Positions 7,797 through 15,299 of a stretch of 54,749 nucleotides of DNA are shown piece after piece. Position 1 is the first letter of the stretch; the number at the start of each line of letters is the position of its first letter. Under the pieces are notes generated by a model. The model saw only the letters and a list, made by a program, of their open reading frames with translations. It did not search any database and was not told where the DNA came from. Both the position numbers and the translations under genes were made by a program. This DNA comes from JAWAFD01 sp964467175. GTDB taxonomy: Archaea; Micrarchaeota; Micrarchaeia; Anstonellales; J096. Location of the stretch: contig CAYXNY010000049.1 of NCBI GenBank assembly GCA_964467175.1, positions 1-54,749 of the forward strand. The letters are read 5' to 3'.

Positions 7797-8198
7797 TTAT
7801 TGGGTTTGCATCAAAACCGCAGAAAACTTTCCATTATCAATGCTTGAGTTGTTCGGGAGGGAAAGTTCATCATCACCCGTCAAAAGCTTTGCTGCGTTTC
7901 CACTGAAAACAATCTCGAACTTATCGGCTTTGTCGCCGTTTTTTGCCAAGAAAGAGATTGCAAAACATCCATCTACATGGTAGTAGCAGAACGAACCTTT
8001 ATCTATATCTCCTTTTGCAATCAGCGTCAGGGTTCTCCGGTCTCGAAGGTATATCTCAAGAGTATTTGATTTCACAATAAAAACATCACCCCACATCGAC
8101 CTTGCAGTATCCGCCTTCATTTTTTCTGCCCTTGAGCTTATCTTAGCACTTCCATCTACAACTGCCAGCACTACCAACATTTCAACAAGAGCCATCAT
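7797..8198 (-). CDS. Orphan protein with a pseudopilin-like N-terminus
   Basis: 133 residues, no family recognised. The N-terminus MMALVEMLVVLAVV closely resembles the type IV pilin/GspH helix (x-x-L-V-E-M-L-V-V-L-A), with Glu five residues after the first Met. However, there is no basic leader, no Gly-Phe processing site, and the hydrophobic stretch is only about 12 residues. The rest is a beta-rich soluble domain. An in-frame stop directly upstream rules out a longer start. It is probably leaderless, from the TATA box shared with the kinase at 8249. Either a degenerate minor pseudopilin or a chance resemblance. Confidence 0.55.
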   Translation of the reverse strand: MMALVEMLVVLAVVDGSAKISSRAEKMKADTARSMWGDVFIVKSNTLEIYLRDRRTLTLIAKGDIDKGSFCYYHVDGCFAISFLAKNGDKADKFEIVFSGNAAKLLTGDDELSLPNNSSIDNGKFSAVLMQTQ

Positions 8199-8218
8199 TT
8201 ATTTTTTTATAGGAAAAG

Positions 8219-8226
8219 TATTTATA
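8219..8226. promoter_or_regulatory. Shared TATA box between divergent genes at 8198 and 8249
   Basis: TATTTATA (TATAAATA on the other strand) is centred at 8222.5, 24.5 bp from the minus-strand ATG and 26.5 bp from the plus-strand ATG. Only 50 bp separate the two coding regions and no second box is present. A purine-rich possible BRE lies on each side. Confidence 0.55.
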
Positions 8227-8248
8227 TGTTTTTATTCACCTTGGTTTT

Positions 8249-9163
8249 ATGAATTTTGTTTCCATAGGCCCGCCTATGCTGGACATAAGCGCGAGAGACG
8301 GAAAAGCAAGAAAGAGTTTGGGAATGGAGCTTGAGGAATGCATTTTTGTCGGGGAGGAAAGGTTTGAGGAAATTCTTGCAAAAGTGAAAAACAGAATTCT
8401 ATGTAAGTATCCGGGGGGAAATGAGAAAAATTTTTCAGAGGGGTTTGCGAAGCTGGGCGGGCAGGTTAAGTTTTACGGGGCGCTTGGAAAAGATGAGGTG
8501 GGAAGAGTAATAGAGGGGCATTTGAGAAAATGCGGGGTTAAGGTAAGGTTAAGAAAAGTGGTTGGAAGAACCGGAAAGGTTTTGAGTCTTCTGGAGGGAG
8601 GGAAGCAGAGCTATGTTTCTTTCAGAGGGGTTTCCGGAGAAAAATCCGGTGCAAAATTCAAAAACAAAATAATGTATTTCTCAACATATGCAATTGCAGA
8701 ATATGGGAGGATAAGCAATGAGGTGCTGGGGCTGGCGAAAAAAAACAGATATTTTTTTGCCCTCGAGAACGCGGGGATAGTAAAAAAATACAAAGGATTG
8801 CACCTAAAACTTGCGAACAGCAAAAACTGCATCGCGGTTTCTGGAAATGAGAGCGAGATTCCTGCACTCTTTGGAAATTTTGAGAAGGCAAAGGAATGGG
8901 CGAAGAAGAGTAAAAAACAGCTGTTCATAAAGCTTGGAAAAATGGGGAGCATGGGGATTTTTAATGGAAAATTCTACAAGGAAAAGGCTTTTCGGGTAAT
9001 GGTGTTGGACTCAACCGGCGCAGGGGATTATTTCAACGCAGGGGTTGCATATGCCATGGTTAAAGGGATGAAGGAGAGCGAATGGCTGAAGCTTGGGAAT
9101 AGGCTTGGGGCTGAGAGCTGCAAACACTACTGCGCTAAAATTGGCAAAGGTTTTAAAATGTAG
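8249..9163 (+). CDS. PfkB-family kinase, probable adenosine kinase
   Basis: Ribokinase-fold kinase, 304 residues. It has the substrate motif PGGNEKNFSEGFAKLGG (about 54-71), the di-nucleotide region GKDEVGR, and a full catalytic motif DSTGAGDYFNAG (about 253-264). The pattern resembles adenosine kinases more than sugar kinases. It lies 17 nt upstream of S-adenosylhomocysteine hydrolase, whose product is adenosine. Adenosine kinase would pull that reversible reaction forward, so the pairing supports adenosine as substrate. Substrate is inference; family is clear. Leaderless, from the box at 8219-8226. Confidence 0.8.
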   Translation: MNFVSIGPPMLDISARDGKARKSLGMELEECIFVGEERFEEILAKVKNRILCKYPGGNEKNFSEGFAKLGGQVKFYGALGKDEVGRVIEGHLRKCGVKVRLRKVVGRTGKVLSLLEGGKQSYVSFRGVSGEKSGAKFKNKIMYFSTYAIAEYGRISNEVLGLAKKNRYFFALENAGIVKKYKGLHLKLANSKNCIAVSGNESEIPALFGNFEKAKEWAKKSKKQLFIKLGKMGSMGIFNGKFYKEKAFRVMVLDSTGAGDYFNAGVAYAMVKGMKESEWLKLGNRLGAESCKHYCAKIGKGFKM

Positions 9164-9180
9164 AGAGGAGAGAGGGTAGT

Positions 9181-10443
9181 ATGGAAAAAGAAAAAAATTA
9201 TGAAGTTAAGGATTTGAGTCTTGCTGAGCAGGGAAAGAAGAATATCGAGCTGGCAGAGATGAGAATGGGGCCTGTGATGGAGATAAGGAGGAGGTTTGAG
9301 AAAGAAAAACCGCTGAAGGGGATAACCGTCGGAATGGCCCTGCATGTAACGAAAGAAACCGCCGTACTGGTTAGAACGCTTGTAGCAGGAGGGGCGGAGG
9401 TCGCGATAACGAGCTGCAATCCTTTGAGCACGCAGGACGACGCCGCGGCTGCTTTGGCGAAGGAGGGCGTAAATGTTTATGCGTACAAGGGCGAAAGCAG
9501 GGAGGATTATTACAGGTATTTGGAGAAGGTGCTTTCGCACAATCCGAACGTTCTCATAGACGATGGGCTCGACCTTATTACAGAAGTGCATACAAAAAGA
9601 AAAGAGCTAATAAAAAACATTATTGGCGGATGTGAAGAGACTACAACCGGAATAATAAGGGTAAGGGCTATGGAAAGAGAGGGGGTGCTGAGGTTTCCGG
9701 TGATTGCTGTAAACGACAATAAAACAAAGCATCTTTTGGACAACTATTACGGAACCGGCCAGTCAACTTTGGATGGGATAATGCGCGCGACGAACATTCT
9801 TTTTGCGGGAAAAACCGTGGTGGTGGCCGGGTATGGGGACTGCGGAAAAGGGGTTGCGCTTAAAGCAAAAGGGCTGGGCGCTAATGTCATAGTAACAGAA
9901 GTGGATGCATTCAGGGCATTGCAGGCGAAGCTGGATGGGTATAGGGTTATGCCTATGCGGGAAGCGGCAAAAGAAGGGGATATATTCATTACAGTAACCG
10001 GGAACAAGAATGTTATTACTGTTGAGCATGTAAAAAGTATGAAAGATGGCGCGGTTCTTGCAAACTCAGGGCATTTTGATGTTGAGATAGATGTGGCCGG
10101 AATAAAGAAAGCGGCAAAAAGCACAAGAAGGATAAGGCCTTTCATGGATGAATACAGTGTGGATGGAAAAAGAATATACATATTGGGCGAAGGGCGGCTG
10201 ATTAATCTTGCGGCCGCAGAAGGCCATCCATCTGAAGTAATGGCAACTAGTTTTGCAGGCCAGGCGCTGGCTGTGGAGTATCTGGTGAAAAACAAAGGAA
10301 AGCTTCCGGCAAAAGTGCTCGCCCTCCCGGAAAAAATTGACAATGAAATCGCAGAGCTTCAGCTGAAAGCGATGGGAGTGAAAAGGGATGGGCTTACAGG
10401 GGAGCAGAAAAAATATTTAGAAAGCTGGAAGGAAGGAACCTGA
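9181..10443 (+). CDS. ahcY: S-adenosylhomocysteine hydrolase
   Basis: Splits S-adenosylhomocysteine into adenosine and homocysteine, clearing the inhibitory product of SAM-dependent methylation (Trm1 and Dph5 in this window generate it). The 420-residue length fits archaeal/bacterial forms. Visible motifs: CNPLSTQDD (substrate), GCEETTTG, VNDNKTK with the NAD-facing Lys, the Rossmann motif GYGDCGKG (about 218-225), NSGHFDVEID, and a C-terminal tail that closes the NAD site. A Shine-Dalgarno GAGAGAGGG precedes ATG. It forms an operon with the upstream probable adenosine kinase. Confidence 0.97.
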   Translation: MEKEKNYEVKDLSLAEQGKKNIELAEMRMGPVMEIRRRFEKEKPLKGITVGMALHVTKETAVLVRTLVAGGAEVAITSCNPLSTQDDAAAALAKEGVNVYAYKGESREDYYRYLEKVLSHNPNVLIDDGLDLITEVHTKRKELIKNIIGGCEETTTGIIRVRAMEREGVLRFPVIAVNDNKTKHLLDNYYGTGQSTLDGIMRATNILFAGKTVVVAGYGDCGKGVALKAKGLGANVIVTEVDAFRALQAKLDGYRVMPMREAAKEGDIFITVTGNKNVITVEHVKSMKDGAVLANSGHFDVEIDVAGIKKAAKSTRRIRPFMDEYSVDGKRIYILGEGRLINLAAAEGHPSEVMATSFAGQALAVEYLVKNKGKLPAKVLALPEKIDNEIAELQLKAMGVKRDGLTGEQKKYLESWKEGT

Positions 10444-10497
10444 ATATTTGTTTTTAAATGTTTTCTTCTAAATAGCGAAGAATAGCAAGGAGATAAA

Positions 10498-10902
10498 ATG
10501 GAAGAGTATGAAAAAATGCTGGAAGAGGCATATGCAAAACTGCCTGAAAAGAAGGGCGGCGGAGAGAGGCTGGAGATCCCGAAAGTGGCAAGCTTTACCG
10601 AGGGGAACAAAACAATAGTGAAAAATTTCAGGCAGATATGCGATGTTATAAGGAGGCAGCCGGAAATGCTCTCAAAGTATCTGAGCAGGGAGCTCGCTGC
10701 TCCAGTAGACCTCGGCGGAGATAGGTTAGTAATACAGAGGAAAGTCTTGAATGAGCTCATACAATCAAAAGTTGATTTTTTCATAAAAGAATATGTGATG
10801 TGCAAGGAGTGCGGAAAGCTTGACACGCACATTGAGAGCATTGCTGGAGTTAAAACGCTCATATGCGAGGCATGCGGAGCAAAAAGACCGGTGAGAATAT
10901 GA
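10498..10902 (+). CDS. eif2b: Translation initiation factor aIF2, beta subunit
   Basis: Beta subunit of the heterotrimeric factor that carries initiator tRNA to the small subunit. It is 134 residues, the normal archaeal size. The core alpha/beta domain contains NFRQICDVIRRQP and the C-terminal zinc ribbon is CKEC...CEAC (about 101-125). A Shine-Dalgarno AAGGAGAT precedes the ATG and a TATA-like TTTTTAAATG lies near 10450. The stop overlaps the aIF1A start as ATGA, coupling two initiation factors. Confidence 0.96.
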   Translation: MEEYEKMLEEAYAKLPEKKGGGERLEIPKVASFTEGNKTIVKNFRQICDVIRRQPEMLSKYLSRELAAPVDLGGDRLVIQRKVLNELIQSKVDFFIKEYVMCKECGKLDTHIESIAGVKTLICEACGAKRPVRI

Positions 10903-11258
10903 CAAGAGAGCAGATACGAAAAAGGCATAAAAAACCGAGAGAGAGCGAAGAACTGCTGGATGCGGAAGGGAAGCCGATTCCAATTGAAAGCAGGATAAAA
11001 TTTCCGAGAGGAAAAGAAATTTTCGGAGTTGTTGTTTCGGCTTTGGGCGGAGCGAGAATGATGTGCATATGCGCGGATGGGAAGGAGAGGGTGTGCAGGG
11101 TGCCGGGAAGGCTGAGAAAGCACATCTGGGTGAAGGAAGGGGATACTGTTCTTGTCGAGCCCTGGCCGGTTGAAGGGGATAAGAAAGGAGATATTGTGTG
11201 GAGATACAAGCCGATTGAGGCAAGATGGCTGAAGGAAAAGGGTTATATAAACTTTTGA
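10899..11258 (+). CDS. eif1a: Translation initiation factor aIF1A
   Basis: OB-fold factor that binds the A site of the small subunit during initiation. It is 119 residues. It shows the typical ADGKERVCRVPGRLRKHIWVKEGD strand pattern, the VEPWP segment and the C-terminal helix ending RWLKEKGY. ATG 10899 overlaps the aIF2-beta stop and is preceded by GGTGAGAAT inside the upstream gene. The RIO1 kinase follows 12 nt later, an arrangement common in archaea. Confidence 0.96.
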   Translation: MTREQIRKRHKKPRESEELLDAEGKPIPIESRIKFPRGKEIFGVVVSALGGARMMCICADGKERVCRVPGRLRKHIWVKEGDTVLVEPWPVEGDKKGDIVWRYKPIEARWLKEKGYINF

Positions 11259-11270
11259 CTTTTTATTTTT

Positions 11271-12005
11271 ATGACCAAAAAACCTTTGAAGGAGAAGAAG
11301 CAACTGAAAGAGCATTACGGAATAGAAGAAGGGGTATTCGATAAGAAAACTTTGCTTACGGTTGCGAGGATAATAAAAAAAGGAATTATTGACAGTTTGG
11401 ACTACTGCGTCTCAACAGGGAAGGAGGCGAATGTTTACAGAGCAGGCAAAGGAGAAAATAATCTTGCTGTTAAAATATACAAAATAGAGACAACAGGATT
11501 TGAAAGAAAGAATAGGTATTTAGAGGGCGACTGGCGGTTTAAAAGGATAAGGTGGGATGAAAGGAGCATAACCTATGCTTTTGCAAGGAAGGAATTCAAG
11601 AACCTTGAGATCGCTGAGAAGGTAGGAGTGCATGCGCCGAAACCATACTATGTTGAGAATAATGTTGTGGTGATGGGCTTTATTGGGGAAGGGGGGCTTC
11701 CTTATCAAAAACTGAAGGATGCAAAGATAATAAGGGAAGTGGATTTGGAACTCATACTAAGCGATATAAAGAAAATGTACGGGGCTGGGTTTGTGCATGG
11801 GGATATAAGCGAATATAACGTTCTTCTTGGGGATGTCCCTTATCTGATAGATTTCAGCGAGGGTGTTGTGAAGGGCCATCCGCTTTTTGAAGAGTTGCTC
11901 GAAAGAGATGTTAGAAACATATTAAACTATTATGAAAAAAATGGAGTGAAAAAAGATTTTGAAAAAACACTTAAATGGATAAGAGAAAACAAAAAGAGAG
12001 ATTAG
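11271..12005 (+). CDS. rio1: RIO1-type serine kinase/ATPase
   Basis: RIO1 family atypical kinase, which acts in late small-subunit ribosome maturation. It is 244 residues with the N-terminal RIO helices, the nucleotide loop STGKEANVY (about 48-56), the catalytic loop HGDISEYNVL (about 178-187) and the metal-binding IDFSEGV. It has no C-terminal extension. It follows aIF1A closely but also has a TATA-like TTTATATAAAC around 11240-11250. The KH-domain partner (Dim2/Krr1-like) that often follows in archaea is absent here. Its stop overlaps the converging purA stop by 4 bp. Confidence 0.95.
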   Translation: MTKKPLKEKKQLKEHYGIEEGVFDKKTLLTVARIIKKGIIDSLDYCVSTGKEANVYRAGKGENNLAVKIYKIETTGFERKNRYLEGDWRFKRIRWDERSITYAFARKEFKNLEIAEKVGVHAPKPYYVENNVVVMGFIGEGGLPYQKLKDAKIIREVDLELILSDIKKMYGAGFVHGDISEYNVLLGDVPYLIDFSEGVVKGHPLFEELLERDVRNILNYYEKNGVKKDFEKTLKWIRENKKRD

Positions 12006-12997
12006 AGCACTTCATCCCGCCTATCTATCACATCAAAAACATCCGGACCCGTTCCTATCAGGCCGACCGGAACGCCGACTTTTTTCTCGATGTTTTCTAT
12101 GAATTTTTTCGCCTCTTTTGTGAGCTGCGAATATTTTCTGACTCCCTGATTCCCCGGAAACCTCACATCAACTTTAGTGAGAGCAAGGTAGGTGGCTGAG
12201 TTTATTTCAACAGCAGTTCTAAGGTCATCCCAATGAAGGTCAAGCGAGGTTCTTCTCGGCCTGCCCGTGACCGTTCCGTACTCCTGCATTCCTAATTTTT
12301 CTGCCTCCTGCACGCTCACCTCATTTTTCAAAGGCCCATTACCAACGCGAGTTGTGTAGGATTTTATCACCATTACAACGTTGTCTATAGATTTCGGGCC
12401 GAGGCCGACATCAGCCGCTATGGTGGAAGCGGAAACATCTTTGCTCGTAACAAACGGGTAGGTTCCGTAGAGGACGGAGAGCATAAAACCCTGAGTTCCC
12501 TCTACGAAAACATTTTTTTCTTTGTTCACAGCCTTTGCAACATCGGTCAAAAAAGGCTTGAGTTTTGGCTCGTCTTGAGCTAGCTTTGCAACCCTTCTCA
12601 CCCTGTCGCTCCACGCGGGCCCGCAGCCGGTTTTTGTTGTTCCTATTTTTTGGCCAACCTCGCCGGCATCTTCCTCCCTGTGTTTCTGTTCTATAACAGT
12701 GCATCTGAAATCAACGAACGCCCTGTTTTTTGCGCCCACCATCTCGACTTCTTTAAGAAAAACATCCGGGTCAACAAGGACGCCGGCGCCTATCATCACC
12801 TTTGCTTTTTCATAAACAAAACCGCACGGGAGCTGGCGCATTCCGTATGTTTTTCCCTTGTACTGAACCCTGTGGCCGGCGTTCGGCCCGACGCCGCCGC
12901 GAACAACTATCTTCGGCTTGTCTTTCATAACAATATAGCTTGTTATCTTTCCTTTTCCCTCGTCCCCAAACTGTCCGCCAACTAGAATTGTTTTCAT
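12002..12997 (-). CDS. purA: Adenylosuccinate synthetase
   Basis: Joins IMP and aspartate using GTP to give adenylosuccinate, the first committed step to AMP. The 331-residue length matches the short archaeal form. Motifs: the GTP-binding GGQFGDEGKGK (5-15) with the catalytic Asp, the IMP site GGVGPNAGH, EGTQG, and RPRRTSLD. ATG 12997 is chosen: it has GGTG 8 nt upstream and the GGQFGDEGKGK motif directly follows. The open frame upstream to 13207 runs antisense through the next gene and lacks family sequence. With PurC (18219) it is one of two purine genes here. Confidence 0.96.
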   Translation of the reverse strand: MKTILVGGQFGDEGKGKITSYIVMKDKPKIVVRGGVGPNAGHRVQYKGKTYGMRQLPCGFVYEKAKVMIGAGVLVDPDVFLKEVEMVGAKNRAFVDFRCTVIEQKHREEDAGEVGQKIGTTKTGCGPAWSDRVRRVAKLAQDEPKLKPFLTDVAKAVNKEKNVFVEGTQGFMLSVLYGTYPFVTSKDVSASTIAADVGLGPKSIDNVVMVIKSYTTRVGNGPLKNEVSVQEAEKLGMQEYGTVTGRPRRTSLDLHWDDLRTAVEINSATYLALTKVDVRFPGNQGVRKYSQLTKEAKKFIENIEKKVGVPVGLIGTGPDVFDVIDRRDEVL

Positions 12998-13049
12998 AGA
13001 AACACCGGAATAAAAATAGAAGGAAAAGGGTTTAAAAGGTTGGTAGAAG

Positions 13050-13424
13050 CTACTTAACAGGTACAAGTCCTTTATCCGAATTAACGCTGTCTGCGGGCAC
13101 GATTTTAATCTGAGGGATGTCTGTTGTGTTTTTTCCGTATGTTCCCTGCTGTTGATAGTAGTAGCCGCTGAAATCCCAATGCGCCTGGCCGGTTTTTGGG
13201 TCAACATACCTCGTTCCGGCGGAGGGATTTATACTAACCTTTGGTTCAGGCATCGCCCACCAGGTAGGTAGTTGGGATTGAGCTTTTTGGACTTCAACAA
13301 CAAAAAGAGAATCGCCTCTCCTCTGCCATTCCCTTTCCATGTATGCGTTTCCTCCCGGAGGCATTCCTTTTATGCCGGTAGCAAAAACCAGGGATAATAC
13401 GACTCCTACAAAAATTTTTCTCAT
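13050..13424 (-). CDS. Small secreted protein, unknown
   Basis: 124 residues with a clear signal peptide (MRK, then a hydrophobic core, cleavage near residue 20). The mature part is rich in Tyr, Pro, Gly and Gln and has no cysteines. I recognise no family. The ATG has a Shine-Dalgarno (GGGTGAG) and its own TATA-like tract (ATATTTAAAC near 13450) overlapping the end of the DHH gene. It is probably transcribed apart from the exosome superoperon upstream. Confidence 0.65.
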   Translation of the reverse strand: MRKIFVGVVLSLVFATGIKGMPPGGNAYMEREWQRRGDSLFVVEVQKAQSQLPTWWAMPEPKVSINPSAGTRYVDPKTGQAHWDFSGYYYQQQGTYGKNTTDIPQIKIVPADSVNSDKGLVPVK

Positions 13425-13457
13425 ACGCTCACCCGTATTTTTTATGTACCAAAATGT

Positions 13458-14387
13458 TTAAATATATTTTTTCAAAACCTCAACGCATTTTTCGAGCGCC
13501 TCCTTCTCGCTCGCTCTTCCCTGCGCGCCGGCGGCCTTCTCATGCCCCCCGCCATCTCCGCCGAGAGCAACGCCAACCTCTTTCATAACTTCGTTGAGCT
13601 TTACACGCACAATTTTTCTTGCGCGCGCAGAGATTCGCACAATTTTTTCGTTCTCTTTATAGCTTGCAACAAATGCAATATCGGCAATTTCTGAAAGAAG
13701 GGATGCAGCAATGCTCTCCTTCGTTCCAATATGGCTGAACGCAACAACATATCCGCCAAGCTCGAGGAATTCCGCACGCTGGAGCGCGGTGAGGACTGCT
13801 TTCTTTGCTTCGTTCGGTTTTTCCGGCTCGCCTAGGTCATAAACCTCATCGTATGTTTTTCCGCTTCGCTTCAAAAGTTTCGTGAATGTTTCGAAAATTT
13901 CAAAACTTCCGCGCTTAAACCGGGCGGTATCCGAGAGAATGCCGGCGGCTAAAATGAATGCTGATTCCCGGTCTATGACAGGTAAAATCTCCGCGACGAT
14001 CTGAGAGGTTGCGCCGGCATTTTCATCTATTATTTTGTATTCCGCATCAAAATCCGGCTCCCCTCTATGGTGGTCGATTATGAGCAGGATTTTCCATTTT
14101 TCTGCCGGGAGGAGCGCTTTTGAGGAGGTGTCGACTGCAACTAGGCCGTCAAAATTTTTTGGGTCCAGCCTCTCGAACCACTCAAAATTTATACTAAATT
14201 TCTTAACAAAATTTTCGGCATCATAAGCAATTTTTTCTGGAATGGCGATTGTAGAATTCGGAAAATATTTTTTCAAAACATAAGCTGAAGCAATTGCGTC
14301 AACATCAGCGTTCTCATGGGTGGCGATAGCGAGTTTTGAGTTTTTGTGTTTTGAATAGAAAGAAGAAAAAATTTCAGCCGCCTTCAT
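13458..14387 (-). CDS. DHH/DHHA1 family phosphoesterase (RecJ/NrnA-like)
   Basis: DHH-superfamily phosphoesterase, 309 residues. The N-terminal metal-binding motifs are HENADVDAIASA (23-34, in place of HxNPDGDA), VAVDTSS and IDHHRGE. The C-terminal DHHA1 domain carries GGDGGGHEKAAGA (about 275-287). Relatives degrade nano-RNA, pAp or cyclic dinucleotides, or act as RecJ-like exonucleases. Its position at the end of the exosome superoperon favours clearing short RNA ends. It overlaps the prefoldin beta stop by 14 bp. Exact substrate unknown. Confidence 0.9.
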   Translation of the reverse strand: MKAAEIFSSFYSKHKNSKLAIATHENADVDAIASAYVLKKYFPNSTIAIPEKIAYDAENFVKKFSINFEWFERLDPKNFDGLVAVDTSSKALLPAEKWKILLIIDHHRGEPDFDAEYKIIDENAGATSQIVAEILPVIDRESAFILAAGILSDTARFKRGSFEIFETFTKLLKRSGKTYDEVYDLGEPEKPNEAKKAVLTALQRAEFLELGGYVVAFSHIGTKESIAASLLSEIADIAFVASYKENEKIVRISARARKIVRVKLNEVMKEVGVALGGDGGGHEKAAGAQGRASEKEALEKCVEVLKKYI

Positions 14388-14709
14388 GTTTGAGCTCTTC
14401 TTGGAGTTTCTTAGTCAGCCGGGAAAGCGAAGCCCTGAGTTTTTCCTCCTGCTGGGAAAGGGTTTTTATGCGCGCATCCAGGAGCGCTTTCCTTCCTTTC
14501 AAGTCATCGCGCGCCTTCTCAACAGTGGTTCGTATGAGTATGCTCCCTATCGCCCTGTATATTTCTGCCTTCTCGTCAACTTTCTCTATCTCTTCAAGGG
14601 CCATGCCTATTTCGTTGAGCTGCATCTCTATCTGGTATTTTTGCAAGAGTATCGTCTGCAGTTCCTTTTCCATTTTCTGGTATTCGGCTATTTCGGTATC
14701 AAGCACCAT
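14374..14709 (-). CDS. pfdB: Prefoldin beta subunit
   Basis: Subunit of the hexameric jellyfish-shaped chaperone that hands unfolded proteins to the thermosome. It is 111 residues, normal size: two long coiled coils (about 5-45 and 65-105) joined by the short beta hairpin IYRAIGSILIRTT. ATG 14709 is chosen because the Shine-Dalgarno GAGGGTGG overlaps the pcc1 stop; the upstream TTG and GTG codons fall inside or before that site. Prefoldin beta is a known member of the archaeal exosome superoperon. Confidence 0.93.
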   Translation of the reverse strand: MVLDTEIAEYQKMEKELQTILLQKYQIEMQLNEIGMALEEIEKVDEKAEIYRAIGSILIRTTVEKARDDLKGRKALLDARIKTLSQQEEKLRASLSRLTKKLQEELKHEGG

Positions 14710-14710
14710 G

Positions 14711-14932
14711 TCATCCACCCTCAATTTCTTCAGCGCTTTGTGCTATGCGCAGATAAGTATTTAAAGTTGCCCTCAAGGAGGTTGCGTCCTCAGCCTCTAT
14801 TCCTATCGCCACAACATTCCCTTGCGCAGAAACAGAAGCCCTCACCCTTTTTGAGTGTTTCTCATGCTCCACTGCTCGGAGAAAGGCCTGCGCATCCTCC
14901 GTATAAAGCTTTATATCCGCTTTGCATTTCAT
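14711..14932 (-). CDS. pcc1: Pcc1-like KEOPS subunit
   Basis: A 73-residue protein matching the small Pcc1/CTAG fold: beta strand KCKADIKL, helix AQAFLRAVEHE, then the strand pattern RVRASVSAQGNVVAIGIEAED and a final helix SLRATLNTYLRI. Pcc1 dimerises the KEOPS complex that makes the t6A tRNA modification. Its place between RpoP and prefoldin beta matches other archaeal genomes. ATG 14932 begins one nucleotide after the RpoP stop; the longer open frame upstream is antisense-like and overlaps RpoP. Confidence 0.85.
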   Translation of the reverse strand: MKCKADIKLYTEDAQAFLRAVEHEKHSKRVRASVSAQGNVVAIGIEAEDATSLRATLNTYLRIAQSAEEIEGG

Positions 14933-14933
14933 A

Positions 14934-15059
14934 TCAATCAGTTGAGGACTCGAGCGCCACGGAAGGCCTTTTCTTGAAAACAATCTTTCCGCCCGCAAAC
15001 GAAAAATCTTTCTTGCCTTCCATCGGCTTTCCTGATTTGTAATCAACATACTCCGGCAT
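14934..15059 (-). CDS. rpoP: RNA polymerase subunit P (Rpb12-like) lacking zinc cysteines
   Basis: A 41-residue product at the conserved RpoP position after eL43 in the exosome superoperon. The C-terminal core GGKIVFKKRPSV matches the RpoP consensus CGxRIxxKxRPxV, and the N-terminal YKSGK aligns with YxCxxCGK. Normal RpoP carries four zinc-binding cysteines; this one has none, the cysteine positions reading Asp, Ser, Phe and Gly. The ATG has a strong GAGGTGAT Shine-Dalgarno, so it is translated as a gene. Either a metal-free Rpb12 or a highly diverged paralogue. Confidence 0.7.
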   Translation of the reverse strand: MPEYVDYKSGKPMEGKKDFSFAGGKIVFKKRPSVALESSTD

Positions 15060-15063
15060 AGTA

Positions 15064-15288
15064 TCACCTCTCAGCTCCGGATTCGCCCGCAGCAACACCG
15101 GATGTTTTGAGCGCGTACGCTCCGCCGGCGATCTTGGCTCCACAGCTTTTGCATACCCACACCGCAAACCCCGCCCGCTTCACCTTTTTCTTCCCGCAGA
15201 CAGGGCATTCGTAAAGCTCGCCCTGCCTCTTTTTTACGTTAAGGTAGTTTTTCCTCACCTTTCTTCCGTACCTGCTCGTGTTCAGCAT
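15064..15288 (-). CDS. rpl37ae: 50S ribosomal protein eL43 (L37Ae)
   Basis: Large-subunit zinc-ribbon protein, 74 residues. Visible: the basic N-terminus SRYGRKVRKN, the zinc ribbon CPVCG...CKSCG (28-49), and the conserved AKIAGGAY after it. Shine-Dalgarno GGTGGG precedes ATG 15288. It sits between Rrp42 (11 nt) and RpoP (4 nt) as in other archaeal exosome clusters. Both CxxC pairs are intact, in contrast to the RpoP gene next to it. Confidence 0.96.
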   Translation of the reverse strand: MLNTSRYGRKVRKNYLNVKKRQGELYECPVCGKKKVKRAGFAVWVCKSCGAKIAGGAYALKTSGVAAGESGAER

Positions 15289-15299
15289 AGTCGCCCACC

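Noticed and set aside
9747..10343. 198-codon minus-strand frame over ahcY
   Set aside because: Antisense shadow of SAH hydrolase with no family features.
12998..13207. N-terminal extension of purA
   Set aside because: The added residues match no adenylosuccinate synthetase, overlap the next gene, and the conserved start with a Shine-Dalgarno is at 12997.
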